Shown: positions 13,995 through 22,721, numbered from the stretch's first letter. The stretch: DNA of 41,662 bases from Candidatus Shapirobacteria bacterium CG_4_10_14_0_8_um_filter_39_15 (GCA_002784465.1 PFLE01000017.1:1-41662), one strand, 5' to 3'. Numbers and translations are program-made. Notes: a model not told the origin generated them from the letters alone.

Positions 13995-15041
13995 ATGAAC
14001 TTACCTGACCTTAGAATCTTCAAACTAACCGGTAAAACGGTTCTTCTTAGGGTGAATTATGACGTTCCCATTCGTCGCTCCGCTCCTCAGGGCAAGCCCT
14101 TTGTTGAGGATGATTCGAGAATTGTGGAATCGCTGCCGACAATAAATTATCTTCTGGAACAAAAGGCCAAAGTCATTTTACTGTCGCATCTCGGACGACC
14201 GGAGGGGAAAATAGTCCAAGAATACAGTCTAAGACCGTGTGCCGATTATTTGAATTCAAAATTCAAAAGTCAAAATGCAAAATTACAATTCAAAATGCAA
14301 AATTTTGACGCCTTTCAAATTACCGACAATCTTATTTTATTGGAAAATTTGAGATTTTATCTGGGGGAAGAAGCGAATGATCCGGAATTTGCGAAAAAAT
14401 TGGCGTCACTGGGGGATTTTTACATAAATGATGCCTTTGCGGTTTGTCATCGGGCGCATGCTTCGGTAGTGAGCTTGCCGAATCTACTTCCGCACGCTGC
14501 TGGATTCGATTTATTGGAAGAAGTGAACGTGCTGTCCGGAATTTTGGAAAATCCGAAAAGACCAGTGGTTGTCATTTTAGGAGGAGCTAAGGCAGACAAA
14601 CTTGATGCTGTTTTTGGATTACTGAAGTGGGTAGACAAGATATTGATTGGTGGAAGATTACCAGTAGAGGCGAGACGCGAGAAATGGGAAGCGGGAAGTG
14701 ACGAAAAAATAATCATTGCAAACTTGGATGATACCGGAAAGGATATCACAAAAGAATCGACAGAGAAATTTGTTCTAGAAGTTAAGTCTGCCGGAACTAT
14801 TATTTGGGCTGGGCCAATGGGGCAATATGAAGAAGCAACTTCGCAAGCTGGGACCGAAGAAATTATTCAGGCGATTGTAGAAAGTTCTGCTTTTAAAGTT
14901 GCCGGCGGCGGTGATACGGAATCGGCAATCAGTAAGTTTGGATATGACGGTAAATTTGATTTTATTTCTTCCGGCGGCGGGGCAATGTTGGAATTTCTGG
15001 CAAACGGCGACCTTCCTGGTTTAAAAGCACTAAGAGAATAA
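13995..15041 (+). CDS. pgk: Phosphoglycerate kinase, shortened
   Basis: Makes ATP from 1,3-bisphosphoglycerate. Signatures: LLRVNYDVP, LSHLGRP, LLENLRFY, NDAFAVCHRAHAS, ILGGAKADKLD, WAGPMGQYE and the nucleotide loop VAGGGDTESAI. At 348 residues it is shorter than the usual 385-415, trimmed mainly in the C-domain. Two or three segments look repeat-derived: RRSAPQGKPF (residues ~27-36), KFKSQNAKLQFKMQN (~89-103, from AAAATTCAAAA-type DNA) and EARREKWEAGS. Key substrate residues remain, so activity is likely. Confidence 0.93.
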   Translation: MNLPDLRIFKLTGKTVLLRVNYDVPIRRSAPQGKPFVEDDSRIVESLPTINYLLEQKAKVILLSHLGRPEGKIVQEYSLRPCADYLNSKFKSQNAKLQFKMQNFDAFQITDNLILLENLRFYLGEEANDPEFAKKLASLGDFYINDAFAVCHRAHASVVSLPNLLPHAAGFDLLEEVNVLSGILENPKRPVVVILGGAKADKLDAVFGLLKWVDKILIGGRLPVEARREKWEAGSDEKIIIANLDDTGKDITKESTEKFVLEVKSAGTIIWAGPMGQYEEATSQAGTEEIIQAIVESSAFKVAGGGDTESAISKFGYDGKFDFISSGGGAMLEFLANGDLPGLKALRE

Positions 15042-15049
15042 GTTATACT
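15021..15049 (+). promoter_or_regulatory. Possible internal promoter before gap
   Basis: TTAAAA (15021-15026), 17 bases, TATACT (15044-15049), and ATG 15057 after 7 bases. It would give a leaderless gap message separate from the upstream read-through. Confidence 0.4.
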
Positions 15050-15056
15050 AATTAAT

Positions 15057-16085
15057 ATGGTAAAAATTGCAATAAACGGATTTGGAAGAATCGGGAGAGT
15101 TGCTTTTCGAGCAGCGCTGGAGAGGTATGCTGACAAAGTTGAAATTGTAGCAATAAATACTTCCGGATCAATGGATATTAAGGGTTGGGCGCATCTTCTA
15201 AAATACGATACTGTCTACGGAAGATTTGATGGGGAAATTGGGGAAATTGGGGGTGATGAGGGGGAATTGGGGAAACTATTGATCGGTGGAAAAGTTTATC
15301 CGGTTTTGGGTCAAAGGGATCCGGAAAAACTGCCATGGGAAAAGTATGGCGTTGATGTAGTTTTAGAATCAACCGGAGTTTTCCGGAATTTAAAAGATTG
15401 TCAAGCTCACTTAAAGGCTGGCGCTAAAAAAGTGATAATTTCCGCACCGGCAAAAGACGAAACGCCAATCTATGTTCTAGGGGTTAATGCCGATCAGTAT
15501 AAAGGCGAAAAAATTATTTCCAATGCTTCCTGTACCACTAATTGCATTGCCCCAGTGGCCAAAATAATGAAGGACAATTTCAACGTCGTTAAGGCGTCAA
15601 TGACGACGATTCACGCTTATACGGCTGACCAGGAATTGGTTGACGGTTCTCATAAAGATTTGCGCCGGGCGCGTTCTGCCACTCAAAATATTATTCCGAC
15701 GACAACCGGAGCAGCCGAGGCAATGGCGAAAGTGCTTCCGAGTTTTAGGGGAAAATTTGATGGTTTGGCGATTCGGGTGCCGGTCGCTTGCGGTTCCTTG
15801 GCCGATTTCACTTTTGTTTTAGATAAATCGGTTAGAGTTGAAAAAATCAACCAGGTTTTTGAAGCGGCCAGCGGCGATTCGCGTTATCAGGGGATTGTGG
15901 CGGTAACAAAAGACCCAATTGTCTCGAGTGATATTATTGGTAATAGCGCGTCGGCGATTGTTGATTTAGGATTAACAAAGGTGATTGATGGCAACCTGGT
16001 AAAAATTATTGCCTGGTATGATAATGAATGGGGCTATTCCTGCCGGCTGGTGGAAATGGCAAATATAATTTCCCAAAATGAGTGA
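15057..16085 (+). CDS. gap: Glyceraldehyde-3-phosphate dehydrogenase, type I
   Basis: Phosphorylating GAPDH of 342 residues. NAD-binding start KIAINGFGRIGRVAFR, catalytic SNASCTTNC with Cys159, the histidine strand TTIHAYTADQ, and C-terminal AWYDNEWGYSCRLVEM. The stretch GEIGGDEGELGK (near 65) is G-rich repeat DNA translated in frame. The final codons overlap the next gene by 8 bases (ATG at 16078 inside the gap end), so the two are translationally coupled. Confidence 0.96.
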   Translation: MVKIAINGFGRIGRVAFRAALERYADKVEIVAINTSGSMDIKGWAHLLKYDTVYGRFDGEIGEIGGDEGELGKLLIGGKVYPVLGQRDPEKLPWEKYGVDVVLESTGVFRNLKDCQAHLKAGAKKVIISAPAKDETPIYVLGVNADQYKGEKIISNASCTTNCIAPVAKIMKDNFNVVKASMTTIHAYTADQELVDGSHKDLRRARSATQNIIPTTTGAAEAMAKVLPSFRGKFDGLAIRVPVACGSLADFTFVLDKSVRVEKINQVFEAASGDSRYQGIVAVTKDPIVSSDIIGNSASAIVDLGLTKVIDGNLVKIIAWYDNEWGYSCRLVEMANIISQNE

Positions 16086-16725
16086 GATTATTCCGACGAT
16101 ATTAACGAACGACCCGGTTGATTTAGAAAACAAAATCCAGAAGCTATCCGGATTGGTTAATCGAGTGCAAATTGATATCATTGATGGGTTGTTTTTACCG
16201 GAGAAAACGATTTTATTGGAAGATTTAAAACCAATTGAAACTTTTTTAAAGCTGGATATTCACTTAATGGTTAAAGATCCCCAGAGCTGGCTTGATCGGT
16301 GTGTTGATGCTTTAGCTGATCAGGTCATCGGCCAGGTGGAAATGATGGAAAATCAGGAGGATTTTATTACTCATGCGGCTGAAACAGCCGGCTTAAGAAT
16401 TGGTTTGGGTTTGGATATAGAAACGCCAGTTTCAATAATTGCCAAAGATACTTTAATGAAATTGGATTCGGTTTTAATTATGACCAGGAAAGCGGGGTTT
16501 GGAGAATTTCCTTTTGAGGAAAAAACTTTGGAAAAGGTAAGGGAATTAAGAAAAATGGGTTTTACAAAAGAGATTTGTGTTGATGGGGGAATAAATTCTG
16601 AAAATATTAAAAAATGTTTAGAAGTAGGAGCGGATTTGTTGGCTGTTGGCGGAGCGATTTGGAATTCTGAAGATATAGCTTTTGAAATTCAAAAGTTAAA
16701 AGTTAAAAGTCAAAATTTCAAGTAA
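16078..16725 (+). CDS. rpe: Ribulose-phosphate 3-epimerase-like protein
   Basis: A 215-residue TIM-barrel protein. VQIDIIDGLFLP, LDIHLMVKDP, GFGEFPF and ICVDGGINSENI match the order of Rpe motifs (metal Asp, His, flexible phosphate loop, second Asp). They are more divergent than in typical Rpe, for example RKAGFGEF where VNPGFGGQ is usual. Epimerisation of ribulose 5-phosphate to xylulose 5-phosphate fits its neighbours rpiB and transketolase. The C-terminus (LKVKSQNFK) runs into AAAAGTCAAAA repeat DNA. Confidence 0.85.
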   Translation: MSEIIPTILTNDPVDLENKIQKLSGLVNRVQIDIIDGLFLPEKTILLEDLKPIETFLKLDIHLMVKDPQSWLDRCVDALADQVIGQVEMMENQEDFITHAAETAGLRIGLGLDIETPVSIIAKDTLMKLDSVLIMTRKAGFGEFPFEEKTLEKVRELRKMGFTKEICVDGGINSENIKKCLEVGADLLAVGGAIWNSEDIAFEIQKLKVKSQNFK

Positions 16726-16805
16726 AAAATCAAAAGTTTAGATATTAATTTTAAATTTTGAATTGTAATTTTGCATTTTGCCTTTTGAATTTTGACTTAT
16801 AATAT

Positions 16806-17360
16806 ATGTTAATCCGAAATGTCACATTTTTAGGTTTTTCCGAAGCCGAACCGGGCGGGGAATTATATGAAAGCGCTTTTAATACGGCTAAATTATTGGT
16901 AGAAATGGGATATATGGTTGTTAACGGGGGCGGACCCGGAGTGATGCGGGCGGCAACCGAAGGCGCGCATGCGGCGAAAGGCCGGGCAATCGGGATTTAT
17001 TTTTCCCCCAAAGGGATGACTAATTTTGAAGGCAAAGATCCTCAAAACAAAGTTGATCAAGAAATATTATGTCCTGATTATGTCCAAAGAACTTTGAAAC
17101 TTCTGGATTATGGTGATTGTTATCTTATTTTTGCCGGCGGGACCGGAACAATTTCGGAATTTGGTATGGCTTGGGGATTGGCTCGATTATATTTCGGCCA
17201 CCATAAACCCTTGCTTTTATATGGCTCTTTTTGGTATCCGATTATGGAAATATTGGCGGAGAAACTGCCTTTAAGAAAGGAAGAATTGGAAGTTTACCGG
17301 ATTGTTAATAATCCCAAAGAAGCACTGTTGGCGATTAGAGAATTTGAAGATAAAATGTGA
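16806..17360 (+). CDS. LOG-family (lysine decarboxylase-like) protein
   Basis: A 184-residue Rossmann protein of the LOG/TIGR00730 group. Signatures: VNGGGPGVMRAATEGAHAAKG and FAGGTGTISEFGMAW (the family PGGxGTxxE, with Ala for Pro). Studied LOG proteins cleave nucleoside 5'-monophosphates to base plus ribose 5-phosphate. Release of ribose 5-phosphate would suit its place among pentose phosphate genes, but the substrate here is inferred. A TATAAT (16798-16803) ends only 2 bases before ATG 16806. Confidence 0.88.
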   Translation: MLIRNVTFLGFSEAEPGGELYESAFNTAKLLVEMGYMVVNGGGPGVMRAATEGAHAAKGRAIGIYFSPKGMTNFEGKDPQNKVDQEILCPDYVQRTLKLLDYGDCYLIFAGGTGTISEFGMAWGLARLYFGHHKPLLLYGSFWYPIMEILAEKLPLRKEELEVYRIVNNPKEALLAIREFEDKM

Positions 17361-17365
17361 CGAAG

Positions 17366-17455
17366 TCATCCTGAGCAAAGCGAAGGATCTAGTCGCAACG
17401 CTTCGCCCGCCTTGCCGCGAGGCATGCTAGATTCCTCACTGCGTTCGGAATGACA
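17366..17455. repeat. Double-hairpin repeat, copy D, with nested insert
   Basis: TCATCCT...AGGAT-CTA at the left and TAGATTCC...GGAATGACA at the right match copies B and C. Between them lies GC-rich CGCCCGCCTTGCCGCGAGGC, the reverse of the sequence inserted in iscU. It reaches into the 5' end of the transketolase frame. Confidence 0.75.
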
Positions 17456-17464
17456 ATTACTTAT

Positions 17465-18238
17465 ATGGATTCCAATGACCTGCCTCAAATTTCAAAAAAA
17501 GTCCGCCGCCAGATTCTTGAAATGATTTACCAAGCCGGATCTGGTCATCTTGCCGGTTCGTTATCTTCAACCGATCTTTTAGTTTCTTTGTATTTTGGGG
17601 GCATTCTAAATAAAAACGACAAATTTGTTTTGTCTTGCGGCCATTACGCCCCGGCTTTATATGCGGTTTTGGCTAATGCCGGAAAATTTCCGGAAAAAGA
17701 ACTGAAAACTTTTGGTCAACTGGGAACCAGACTCCAAACTCACCCTCACAATTTATCATTACCGGGAATTGAGACTTCGTCCGGTCCTTTAGGATTGGGA
17801 TTGGCACAAGCAGCGGGAATGGCCATGGGTATTAAGCCGAACAGAATTTATTGCTTAATGTCAGACGGGGAACAGGACGAAGGCGGGGTTTGGGAAACAG
17901 TGATGTTTGCGGCTAAATATAAATTGGATAATCTGGTGGCGATTATTGACAAAAATGGAATTCAGATTGATGGCAAAACATCAGAAATTATGCCGACCGA
18001 AGATTTGGCCGCAAAATATATTTCTTTTGGTTGGGAAGTTTTTGAAATTGACGGTCATGTCTTTGGTCAGGTTTTGAATGCTTTGGAATTTGCCAAGACA
18101 GTTAAGGATAAACCGGTGGTAATTATTGCCCGAACAATTGCCGGTAAGGGCGTATCTTTTATGGAAGGAAAATGGGAATGGCACTATGCTAGCCTGAGTA
18201 AAGAGTTATTTAATAAAGCTCTCAAAGAATTAAGATAA
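17465..18238 (+). CDS. Transketolase, N-terminal subunit
   Basis: The TPP-binding half of a split transketolase: GSGHLAGSLSSTDLLVSLYF, SCGHYAPALYAVL, TSSGPLGLGLAQAAGMAMG, the Mg-TPP motif SDGEQDEGGVWE and IDKNGIQIDG. ATG 17465 (MDSNDLPQ) is preferred over ATG 17450, which lies in a repeat. At ~257 residues it matches the N-terminal subunit used by archaea and CPR. With the next gene it moves two-carbon units between sugar phosphates. Confidence 0.93.
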   Translation: MDSNDLPQISKKVRRQILEMIYQAGSGHLAGSLSSTDLLVSLYFGGILNKNDKFVLSCGHYAPALYAVLANAGKFPEKELKTFGQLGTRLQTHPHNLSLPGIETSSGPLGLGLAQAAGMAMGIKPNRIYCLMSDGEQDEGGVWETVMFAAKYKLDNLVAIIDKNGIQIDGKTSEIMPTEDLAAKYISFGWEVFEIDGHVFGQVLNALEFAKTVKDKPVVIIARTIAGKGVSFMEGKWEWHYASLSKELFNKALKELR

Positions 18239-18254
18239 GCTAATAACAGGACAA

Positions 18255-18350
18255 GACGATTGTTAGATTGCTATATTGCTATATTGTTAAATTGATAAAC
18301 CGAAAAATCTGCCCGCAGGCTAACAATATAACAATCGTAACAATATAACA
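18255..18350. repeat. AT-rich hairpin between transketolase halves
   Basis: Left arm ATTGTTAGATTGCTATATTG and right arm AACAATATAACAATCGTAAC are complementary. The same ATTGCTATATTG-type units occur at about 13950-13980, 31250-31330 and inside the CapA-like gene (12215-12250). Confidence 0.6.
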
Positions 18351-19277
18351 ATGATTATCAAATCTACCCGTGATGGTTTTGGGGAAGCATTATTAAAACT
18401 TGGTAAAACAAGGAAGGATATTTTTGTGGTGGATGCGGATTTAAAAGAATCTCTGCGTATTTCTGAATTTGCCCAAAAATACCCCGATCAATTTATAGAA
18501 TGTGGGGTAGCGGAACAAAATATGATTGGGGTAGCGGCCGGTTTGGCTTTAACCGGTAAAACCGTTTTTGCCACCTCGTTTGCTTGCTTTTCGCCGGTGA
18601 TTTCCTGGAATCAAATCAGAATTGCGGTTTGCTATTCAAAAGCCAATGTCAAAATCGTCGGTTCTCATGCGGGATTAGCGACCGGAATGGACGGTGCCAG
18701 TCATCAATCCCTGGAGGATATTGCTTTGATGCAGGTTTTACCAAATATGGTGATTTTGGTGCCGGCAGATTACGAACAAGCAAAACAATTAACAAAATTG
18801 GCTGCAGAACATGTTGGACCAGTATACCTGCGGTTGGCAAGACCGGAAACAGAAGCGGTTAGCGGCAAGCGGCTAGCGGTTAGGGTTGGAGGATCAGAGA
18901 TATTAAGAAAAGGAAACAAGATAACAATAATTGGTTGCGGAATTGTTTTAGGAGAAGCGATGAAAGCGGCGGAAAAATTGGATGCGGAAGTGATAAATTG
19001 TTATTCGGTTAAACCGTTGGACGAAAAAACAATTTTGGAATCGGTAAAAAAAACTGGTCGGGTGATAACAATTGAAGATCACAACGTTATCGGGGGATTG
19101 GGAAGCGCCGTGGCAGAACTACTGGGCCAGAAATATCCGGTGCCCTTAAAAATTTTGGGGATCAAAGATAAATTTGGTGAATCAGCCAGAGATTATAAAG
19201 AATTGTGGCATAAATATGGCTTGGATTCTGATACAATAATAGATGCGGCCGAGGAAGTTGATCAGGAGATCAGATAA
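18351..19277 (+). CDS. Transketolase, C-terminal subunit
   Basis: Pyrimidine-binding and C-terminal domains of the split enzyme, 308 residues. FVVDADLKESLR, the catalytic-Glu strand IECGVAEQNMIGVAAGLA, SHAGLATGMDGASHQSLEDI, PADYEQAK and the C-terminal IEDHNVIGGLGSAVAE are typical. A repeat-like stretch (SGKRLAVRVG) lies near residue 170. It is separated from its partner by a 112-base AT-rich hairpin, but both are needed for activity. Confidence 0.94.
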   Translation: MIIKSTRDGFGEALLKLGKTRKDIFVVDADLKESLRISEFAQKYPDQFIECGVAEQNMIGVAAGLALTGKTVFATSFACFSPVISWNQIRIAVCYSKANVKIVGSHAGLATGMDGASHQSLEDIALMQVLPNMVILVPADYEQAKQLTKLAAEHVGPVYLRLARPETEAVSGKRLAVRVGGSEILRKGNKITIIGCGIVLGEAMKAAEKLDAEVINCYSVKPLDEKTILESVKKTGRVITIEDHNVIGGLGSAVAELLGQKYPVPLKILGIKDKFGESARDYKELWHKYGLDSDTIIDAAEEVDQEIR

Positions 19278-19321
19278 TCAGGTAAAATAAAACAGAGATC
19301 GGCTATCAGATATTAAAACAG

Positions 19322-20110
19322 ATGCAAGAAACTAATATAAACAACATTACCAAGAACGGACGGGCACTTTTTCTTGCTTATGATCACGGAATGGAACACG
19401 GACCGGCGGATTTTGATGATGAAACAGTTGATCCGGCAAAAATAATGGAGATTGCGGATTCTGGGTATTTCACTGGAGTTATTTTTCAAAAAGGAGTGGC
19501 GGAAAAATATTACCTGCCTGCCGGCAGGCAAGGCGACAAAAATAAAAACAAAGTGCCGTTGATTGTAAAATTAAACGGCAAAACAAATCTTTTAAACGAT
19601 GTTGTTGAACCATATTCACCACCGCTTTGTTCAGTTGATGAGGCCTTAAGTTTGGGAGCCAGCGCGGCGGGATACACGGTTTATATCGGTTCGGAAAATG
19701 AAGCAAAAATGATTGCCGAGTTTGCTAAAATCGAGGAAGAATGCCAAAAAAAAGGTTTGCCATTAATCGGCTGGATGTATCCGCGGGGAAAAGCGGTGGC
19801 CGGTAGAGAACATTCCAAAGAAATATTAGCTTACGCGGCCAGAGTTGGACTGGAAACCGGGGCGGAAATGGTAAAGTTGCCATATACCGGTGATCCGGAA
19901 TCGTTTAAATGGGTAGTGGAAGCGGCCGGCAGAACAAAAGTGGTGGTAATGGGCGGACAAAAAATGGAAGAAGCGGAATTTTTGAAATATACGGAAGAAG
20001 TAATGTCTACTGGCGCGATCGGTTTAGCGGTCGGACGGAATGTCTGGCAGGCAGAAAAGCCGTTAGATATAAGCAAGAAGTTGGCAGAAATAATTCTAAA
20101 TAAAAAATAA
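19322..20110 (+). CDS. Class I fructose-bisphosphate aldolase, archaeal (DhnA/FbaB) type
   Basis: A 262-residue Schiff-base aldolase: LAYDHGMEHGPADF at the N-terminus, GWMYPRGKAV, the Schiff-base lysine in EMVKLPYTG (K185), and the phosphate site VVMGGQK plus GLAVGRNVWQ. This is the archaeal-like class I family, not the metal-dependent bacterial class II. Residues LPAGRQG (~64-70) are encoded by the palindrome TGCCTGCCGGCAGGCA (19515-19530), inserted in frame in a loop. Cleaves fructose 1,6-bisphosphate, or works in reverse. Confidence 0.93.
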   Translation: MQETNINNITKNGRALFLAYDHGMEHGPADFDDETVDPAKIMEIADSGYFTGVIFQKGVAEKYYLPAGRQGDKNKNKVPLIVKLNGKTNLLNDVVEPYSPPLCSVDEALSLGASAAGYTVYIGSENEAKMIAEFAKIEEECQKKGLPLIGWMYPRGKAVAGREHSKEILAYAARVGLETGAEMVKLPYTGDPESFKWVVEAAGRTKVVVMGGQKMEEAEFLKYTEEVMSTGAIGLAVGRNVWQAEKPLDISKKLAEIILNKK

Positions 20111-20203
20111 AAGATAAAAGATAAAAAACACAGATTAAAGAGAAAAAATTTTTGATTTTTGATTTGTATTTTTTATATTATATTTTTAATCTTTAATTTT
20201 CTT

Positions 20204-21139
20204 ATGTACGACATAATTAGTATCGGTTCCGCCACTTTTGATGTTTTTATAAAATCCAAAAAATTTCCCTTGGATAAAATGATGGTGGGAGAAAAAATTG
20301 AAGCCGAGGAATTTTTATGTGCGTCTGGCGGGGGAGGAAGCAATACGGCCGCCGGTTTTTCCCGCATGGGGTTAAATACGGCTTGCATTGCCCGGTTTGG
20401 CGACGATTTATTTGGTCAATTTGTAAGAGCTGATTTGGAAAAAGAAAGTTTTGATAAAAAATATTTGCTGCAAAAAAAAGGCGACGTGACTGATTATTCA
20501 ACGATTTTAGTCAATCCCGACGGTTCCCGGATTATTCTGGTTTCGCGGGGTAAAACCAGAATTGAGCAATCAGATTTTCCCTGGGAAGCCTTGAAAGAAA
20601 CCAAATATTTATACATTGCTTCTTTGGAGGGTAATGTTGATTTACTGGAAAAGGTGGTTAATCTGGCAATTGAGCAGTCAGTAAAAGTGATTTTAAATCC
20701 CGGCAGCCGGGAATTGAAAGAAAAAGAAAAATTGACCAAAATTTTTCCAAAGCTATTTGGTTTGATTCTAAACCGGGAAGAAGCGGACAGTTTAGGTTTG
20801 AAGGTAGGTCCCGCCTTCGCTGAAGCTTCGGCGGGCAGGCCGGAAATGGTGATTATTACCAGTGGTCGGCAAGGAGCCAAACTTTTTTCCAAAGAGAAGA
20901 ATTTATTGGTTGAAAGTTTTCAAGTCAAGGCTATTGATGAAACCGGAGCGGGGGATGCTTTTTCTTCCGGGTTTGTTTCCGGTCTGGTTAAGGGTTGGAA
21001 TTTGGAAAAATCTCTTAAGTTGGGAATGGCTGACGGATGTTCAGTGGTAACCAAAATTGGCGCAAAACCCGGGCTTTTGAACGAATCGGAATGCAAAGAT
21101 TGGTTAAGTAAAAATCTTAGAATAGAACAAATAAATTAA
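20204..21139 (+). CDS. PfkB-family carbohydrate kinase
   Basis: From ATG 20204 (MYDIISIGSATFDVFIKSKK) the product is 311 residues; the hydrophobic codons upstream are AT-rich spacer. GGGGSNTAAGFSRMGL is the first PfkB signature and DETGAGDAFSSGFVSGLV the second, with the catalytic Asp251. The substrate is not evident: a ribokinase or adenosine-kinase role is usual for such sequences, and a phosphofructokinase role is possible given the neighbouring aldolase. An in-frame repeat gives FAEASAGRP (20815-20841). It ends 2 bases before the next gene. Confidence 0.9.
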   Translation: MYDIISIGSATFDVFIKSKKFPLDKMMVGEKIEAEEFLCASGGGGSNTAAGFSRMGLNTACIARFGDDLFGQFVRADLEKESFDKKYLLQKKGDVTDYSTILVNPDGSRIILVSRGKTRIEQSDFPWEALKETKYLYIASLEGNVDLLEKVVNLAIEQSVKVILNPGSRELKEKEKLTKIFPKLFGLILNREEADSLGLKVGPAFAEASAGRPEMVIITSGRQGAKLFSKEKNLLVESFQVKAIDETGAGDAFSSGFVSGLVKGWNLEKSLKLGMADGCSVVTKIGAKPGLLNESECKDWLSKNLRIEQIN

Positions 21140-21141
21140 CC

Positions 21142-22098
21142 ATGGATAATTTTCTCCCGCGCGAACTTCCTAAGCGATCCGACAACAAACTTAATAAAAA
21201 TAAAAACCGAAAATCGGCTCCTTTTATTTTAGGATTAACGATTCTTCTTAGTTTGGGATTATGGTTTTTGGGAAATCATCCTTCGGATCAAATTCCACCG
21301 CCATCTTTTTTTAATCAAGCGACGCCAACAATTTCTCCGACGCCAACCCCGTTTGATCAGACAAAAGAAATAATTAAACAAGTTAATAATTTAACAGCTA
21401 ACCTGACTGGAGATTATGGATTATATGTTTTTAATTTAACCACAAAGATTTCTTTCGGAATTTCCGAAAATCAGGTTTTTAAGGCGGCTTCATTAATGAA
21501 ATTACCTCTGATTTTAACGCTATATAAAAATGTTGAAGCAGGGAAAATCGATCTGCAGACAAAATACACTTTGAAAGCCGCTGATAAACGCCCAGGCGCT
21601 GGCTCCATGTATTACAAACCCGCCGGAACCGTTTATACCTACCAAAAAATGGTGGAATTAATGGGTCAGCAATCAGACAACACGGCTTTTAATGTTTTTC
21701 GAAATCTTTTAGGCGATGAACAGATTCAAAAAACGATTGACGATTTAGGAATGACCAAAACTAATTTTACGGATTTTGAAACCGCGCCGGCGGAGATTGG
21801 TTTATTTTTCCGGAAATTCTACTCTGGATCGATATTAACAAGAGCACACAGGGACGAGATTCTGGGATACATAACAAAAATTTTTGACGAAAGCCGGATT
21901 CCGGCGGGGATACCGGCTGGTGTCAGAGTGACTCATAAGGTTGGTACCGATACGGGGGTGGCCTCGGACGGAGGAATTGTTTTTGGAACCAAGCCCTATA
22001 TTATCGTGATAATGTCTGACAAAAACTTAAAGGTTGAAGCCGACGCCGTTCTTCCCAAAATCTCTTCAGCGGTTTGGGAATTTGAAACAAAGCCTTGA
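21142..22098 (+). CDS. Membrane-anchored serine hydrolase, class A beta-lactamase fold
   Basis: 318 residues: basic cytoplasmic tail, one membrane helix (~27-44, FILGLTILLSLGLWFLG), Pro/Thr linker (TPTISPTPTPF), then a penicillin-binding/beta-lactamase-2 domain. Catalytic motifs are SLMK (S117-K120), SDN (S178) and HKVGT as the KTG equivalent. All three are present, so an active D,D-peptidase, esterase or beta-lactamase is possible; which one cannot be told. It lies outside the membrane. ATG 21142 follows the PfkB gene by 2 bases, so it probably shares its transcript. Confidence 0.88.
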   Translation: MDNFLPRELPKRSDNKLNKNKNRKSAPFILGLTILLSLGLWFLGNHPSDQIPPPSFFNQATPTISPTPTPFDQTKEIIKQVNNLTANLTGDYGLYVFNLTTKISFGISENQVFKAASLMKLPLILTLYKNVEAGKIDLQTKYTLKAADKRPGAGSMYYKPAGTVYTYQKMVELMGQQSDNTAFNVFRNLLGDEQIQKTIDDLGMTKTNFTDFETAPAEIGLFFRKFYSGSILTRAHRDEILGYITKIFDESRIPAGIPAGVRVTHKVGTDTGVASDGGIVFGTKPYIIVIMSDKNLKVEADAVLPKISSAVWEFETKP

Positions 22099-22123
22099 CA
22101 AGATAAATGTCTGGCGTTACAAT
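22095..22123 (+). promoter_or_regulatory. Promoter of the first toxin-antitoxin module
   Basis: TTGACA (22095-22100), exactly 17 bases, TACAAT (22118-22123). The leader folds AAGAAT (22130-22135) onto ATTCTT (22145-22150) with the Shine-Dalgarno-like AGAAGGG in the loop, which could modulate translation of the antitoxin. Confidence 0.65.
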
Positions 22124-22154
22124 AACGTTAAGAATTCAGAAGGGATTCTTAAAG

Positions 22155-22457
22155 ATGGATACGCTTGAAATTCCCTTTGTGGGGACTTATGAACTGAGAA
22201 AAAACCTGCCCCTCCTTTTAGCTCAACTTCAAAGAAAAGGGGAGGGTGTCGTGGTAACGCAAAAAGGCAAACCAACAGCGATACTTTTGTCGGTTAAAAG
22301 ATACTTGGAAATGAAAATGTTGGTCGAAGAGCTTGAGGAGGCGCTAAAAGAATTGGCGGATAAAAATTATATGGCCGAGCTCAGCTCGGCCGAAAAAGAA
22401 ATCCGAGCCGGAAAAGGAACGCCTGCCGAAGAAGTCTTTAAGAAACTGGGAATTTAA
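22155..22457 (+). CDS. Phd/YefM-type antitoxin
   Basis: From ATG 22155 the product is 100 residues. TYELRKNLPLLLAQLQRKGE, VVVTQKGKPTAILLSVKRYLEM is the Phd/YefM DNA-binding fold; the C-terminal helix (ALKELADKNYMAEL, SAEKEIRAGKG) would wrap the toxin. Earlier codons to 22107 fall before the predicted transcript start. ELSSAE is encoded by the palindrome CGAGCTCAGCTCG (22376-22388), also found inside tpiA. Its TAA overlaps the toxin ATG by one base. Confidence 0.9.
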   Translation: MDTLEIPFVGTYELRKNLPLLLAQLQRKGEGVVVTQKGKPTAILLSVKRYLEMKMLVEELEEALKELADKNYMAELSSAEKEIRAGKGTPAEEVFKKLGI

Positions 22458-22714
22458 TGTACAAAGCTATTTTAGGCCGTAAAGCCGAAAAATCACTCAA
22501 AAAAATTCCTGGGAATTTTCAGAAGAAAATTAAAATCGCCATTTTGGCCTTAGAAGAAAACCCATTTTGCTTCGGGACAATTAAATTAATTGATTATCCA
22601 GCCGCTCCATATCGTCACCGTGTTGGCGATTATCGAATTTTATTTCAGATTTGGGAAGAAAAGAAGGTTTTGTTGATTTCGGATATCAAAAGAAGAACGA
22701 GTACGACTTATTAA
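22457..22714 (+). CDS. RelE/ParE-family toxin
   Basis: 85 residues: YKAILGRKAEKSLKKIPGNF, ALEENPFCFGTIKLI and HRVGDYRILFQIWEEKKVLL then IKRRTSTTY. This is the RelE/ParE fold with the usual basic residues and GDYRI strand. RelE members cut mRNA on the ribosome while ParE members poison gyrase; the C-terminal RRTSTTY fits RelE better, without certainty. It is coupled to the antitoxin by a TAATG overlap. Confidence 0.9.
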   Translation: MYKAILGRKAEKSLKKIPGNFQKKIKIAILALEENPFCFGTIKLIDYPAAPYRHRVGDYRILFQIWEEKKVLLISDIKRRTSTTY

Positions 22715-22721
22715 ATTTTTA

